Below the pieces are notes generated by a model that did not search any database, was not told the DNA's origin, and saw only the letters and a program-made list of their open reading frames with translations. Both the position numbers and the translations under genes were made by a program. From Bacteroidales bacterium (GTDB taxonomy: Bacteria > Bacteroidota > Bacteroidia > Bacteroidales > WCHB1-69), in NCBI GenBank assembly GCA_016290715.1, contig JAEEUY010000040.1:1-14733 (forward strand): DNA of 14,733 nucleotides, given 5' to 3'. Each line of letters starts with the position of its first letter. The first letter of the stretch is position 1. Positions 14,041 to 14,733 of the stretch are shown piece after piece.

Positions 14041-14733
14041 TGCTCCTCGACGACCTCAACACTCCCATTCCTTCCGACCATCGTGCGGGCTTCGTTAACA
14101 TCATTGGAAACCCCAATGTAGGAAAGAGCACCCTTATGAACCAACTCGTCGGAGAACGCCTCTCTATCATTACCGCAAAAGCACAAACCACCCGCCATAG
14201 AATCAAAGGAATTGTGGATGGGGAAAATTTCCAAATCATCTATTCCGACCTTCCCGGCATCTTAAATCCTGCTTATAAAATGCAAGAAATGATGATGCAT
14301 TTCGTCAATGAAGCACTCAAAGACGCCGACCTCCTCCTCTATCTTGTAGAGTGTGGGGAAACGAAATACAGGGAAGACGTGATGGAAAACCTACAAAAAA
14401 CAAATATTCCTATTTTATTGATAATCAATAAAATAGATAGAGCAACTCCCGAAGAAACCCAGGCAGCATGCACTTATTGGCAAAACCTGCTGCCTCAAGC
14501 AGAAATCGTAACCATATCGGCTCTGCAACAAATCAACATTGATACCTTACTTCAAAAAATTGTAGCCAAACTGCCGCTCTGTCCTCCCTATTTCCCCAAA
14601 GACCAGCTAACCGACCGGCCCACCCGCTTCTTCGTTTCGGAAATCATACGCGAAAAAATCCTTTTATTGTACAAAAAAGAGATTCCTTACAGCGTTGAAG
14701 TCGTAGTGGAAGAGTTTAAAGAAAGTGACAACC
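14040..14733 (+). CDS. era: GTPase Era, 3' end beyond window
   Basis: Ribosome-assembly GTPase that binds the 3' end of 16S rRNA. The frame is open from ATG 14040 to the window edge: 231 complete codons of an expected 295 or so. G1 GNPNVGKST is at 23-31, G3 is DLPG at 70-73 instead of the usual DTPG, G4 NKID is at 130-133, and G5 SAL is at 160-162. The linker into the KH RNA-binding domain (DRPTRFFVSEIIREKILLLY, then KKEIPYSVEVVVEEF) is diagnostic for Era. The start gives about 13 residues before AGFVNIIG, slightly longer than I recall for Bacteroidota Era; there is no other ATG nearby. The A of the ATG is the last base of the upstream stop codon, which suggests coupled translation with the putative anti-sigma gene. 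Confidence 0.95.
   Translation, partial: MLLDDLNTPIPSDHRAGFVNIIGNPNVGKSTLMNQLVGERLSIITAKAQTTRHRIKGIVDGENFQIIYSDLPGILNPAYKMQEMMMHFVNEALKDADLLLYLVECGETKYREDVMENLQKTNIPILLIINKIDRATPEETQAACTYWQNLLPQAEIVTISALQQINIDTLLQKIVAKLPLCPPYFPKDQLTDRPTRFFVSEIIREKILLLYKKEIPYSVEVVVEEFKESDN

Noticed and set aside
1..14733. CRISPR arrays, tRNA or rRNA genes, transposases, integrases or prophage genes
   Set aside because: No spaced direct repeats, cloverleaf-like segments or mobile-element protein motifs were seen on either strand.

Overview
The window reads as chromosomal DNA of a Bacteroidota bacterium, most likely order Bacteroidales. The protein families point there: a two-gene GDP-heptose branch, the Bacteroidota-type LptD, a DUF4293-like membrane protein, and an amidase with a C-terminal SPOR domain. 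So do the regulatory signals: starts are preceded by A/T-rich leaders without clear Shine-Dalgarno sequences, and several intergenic gaps carry the Bacteroidota -7 element TAnnTTTG. I cannot name a genus. I see no tRNA, rRNA, CRISPR array, integrase or insertion sequence, so this looks like core genome devoted mainly to the cell envelope.

Layout. (1) 1-2726, surface-sugar precursors: the 3' part of a heptose-7-phosphate kinase (hddA), a 28-bp imperfect palindrome, a heptose-1-phosphate guanylyltransferase (hddC), and a convergent UDP-glucose 6-dehydrogenase. (2) 2727-3062, an AT-rich divergent control region. (3) 3063-5707, a SulP transporter with strong BicA-type signatures, followed 11 bp later by a membrane-anchored transglutaminase-like protein of unknown role. 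(4) 8803 down to 5711 on the minus strand, a compact gene string: DUF4293-like protein, diadenylate cyclase (cdaA), Holliday-junction helicase (ruvB), MlaE-type permease. (5) 8930-12903, a divergent pair, SPOR-tailed amidase (minus) and LptD (plus), with facing promoters in the short gap. (6) 12954-14733, an ECF sigma factor, an overlapping single-pass membrane protein that is a candidate anti-sigma factor, and the GTPase era (cut by the window end), all translationally overlapping.

How the genes fit together. HddA/HddC and Ugd make activated sugars for LPS, capsule or glycoproteins; LptD inserts LPS into the outer membrane; the MlaE-type permease would belong to an MCE phospholipid transporter; the amidase cuts septal peptidoglycan; the ECF sigma with its membrane partner is placed to sense the envelope. 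CdaA makes c-di-AMP, and its gene abuts ruvB. No wholly novel system is obvious. The least explained parts are the transporter/transglutaminase pair, the Cys-free putative anti-sigma factor overlapping era, and the interlocked amidase/lptD promoters. Several starts were moved to downstream ATGs (4787, 8311, 8803), and era is recognised although it runs off the right edge.
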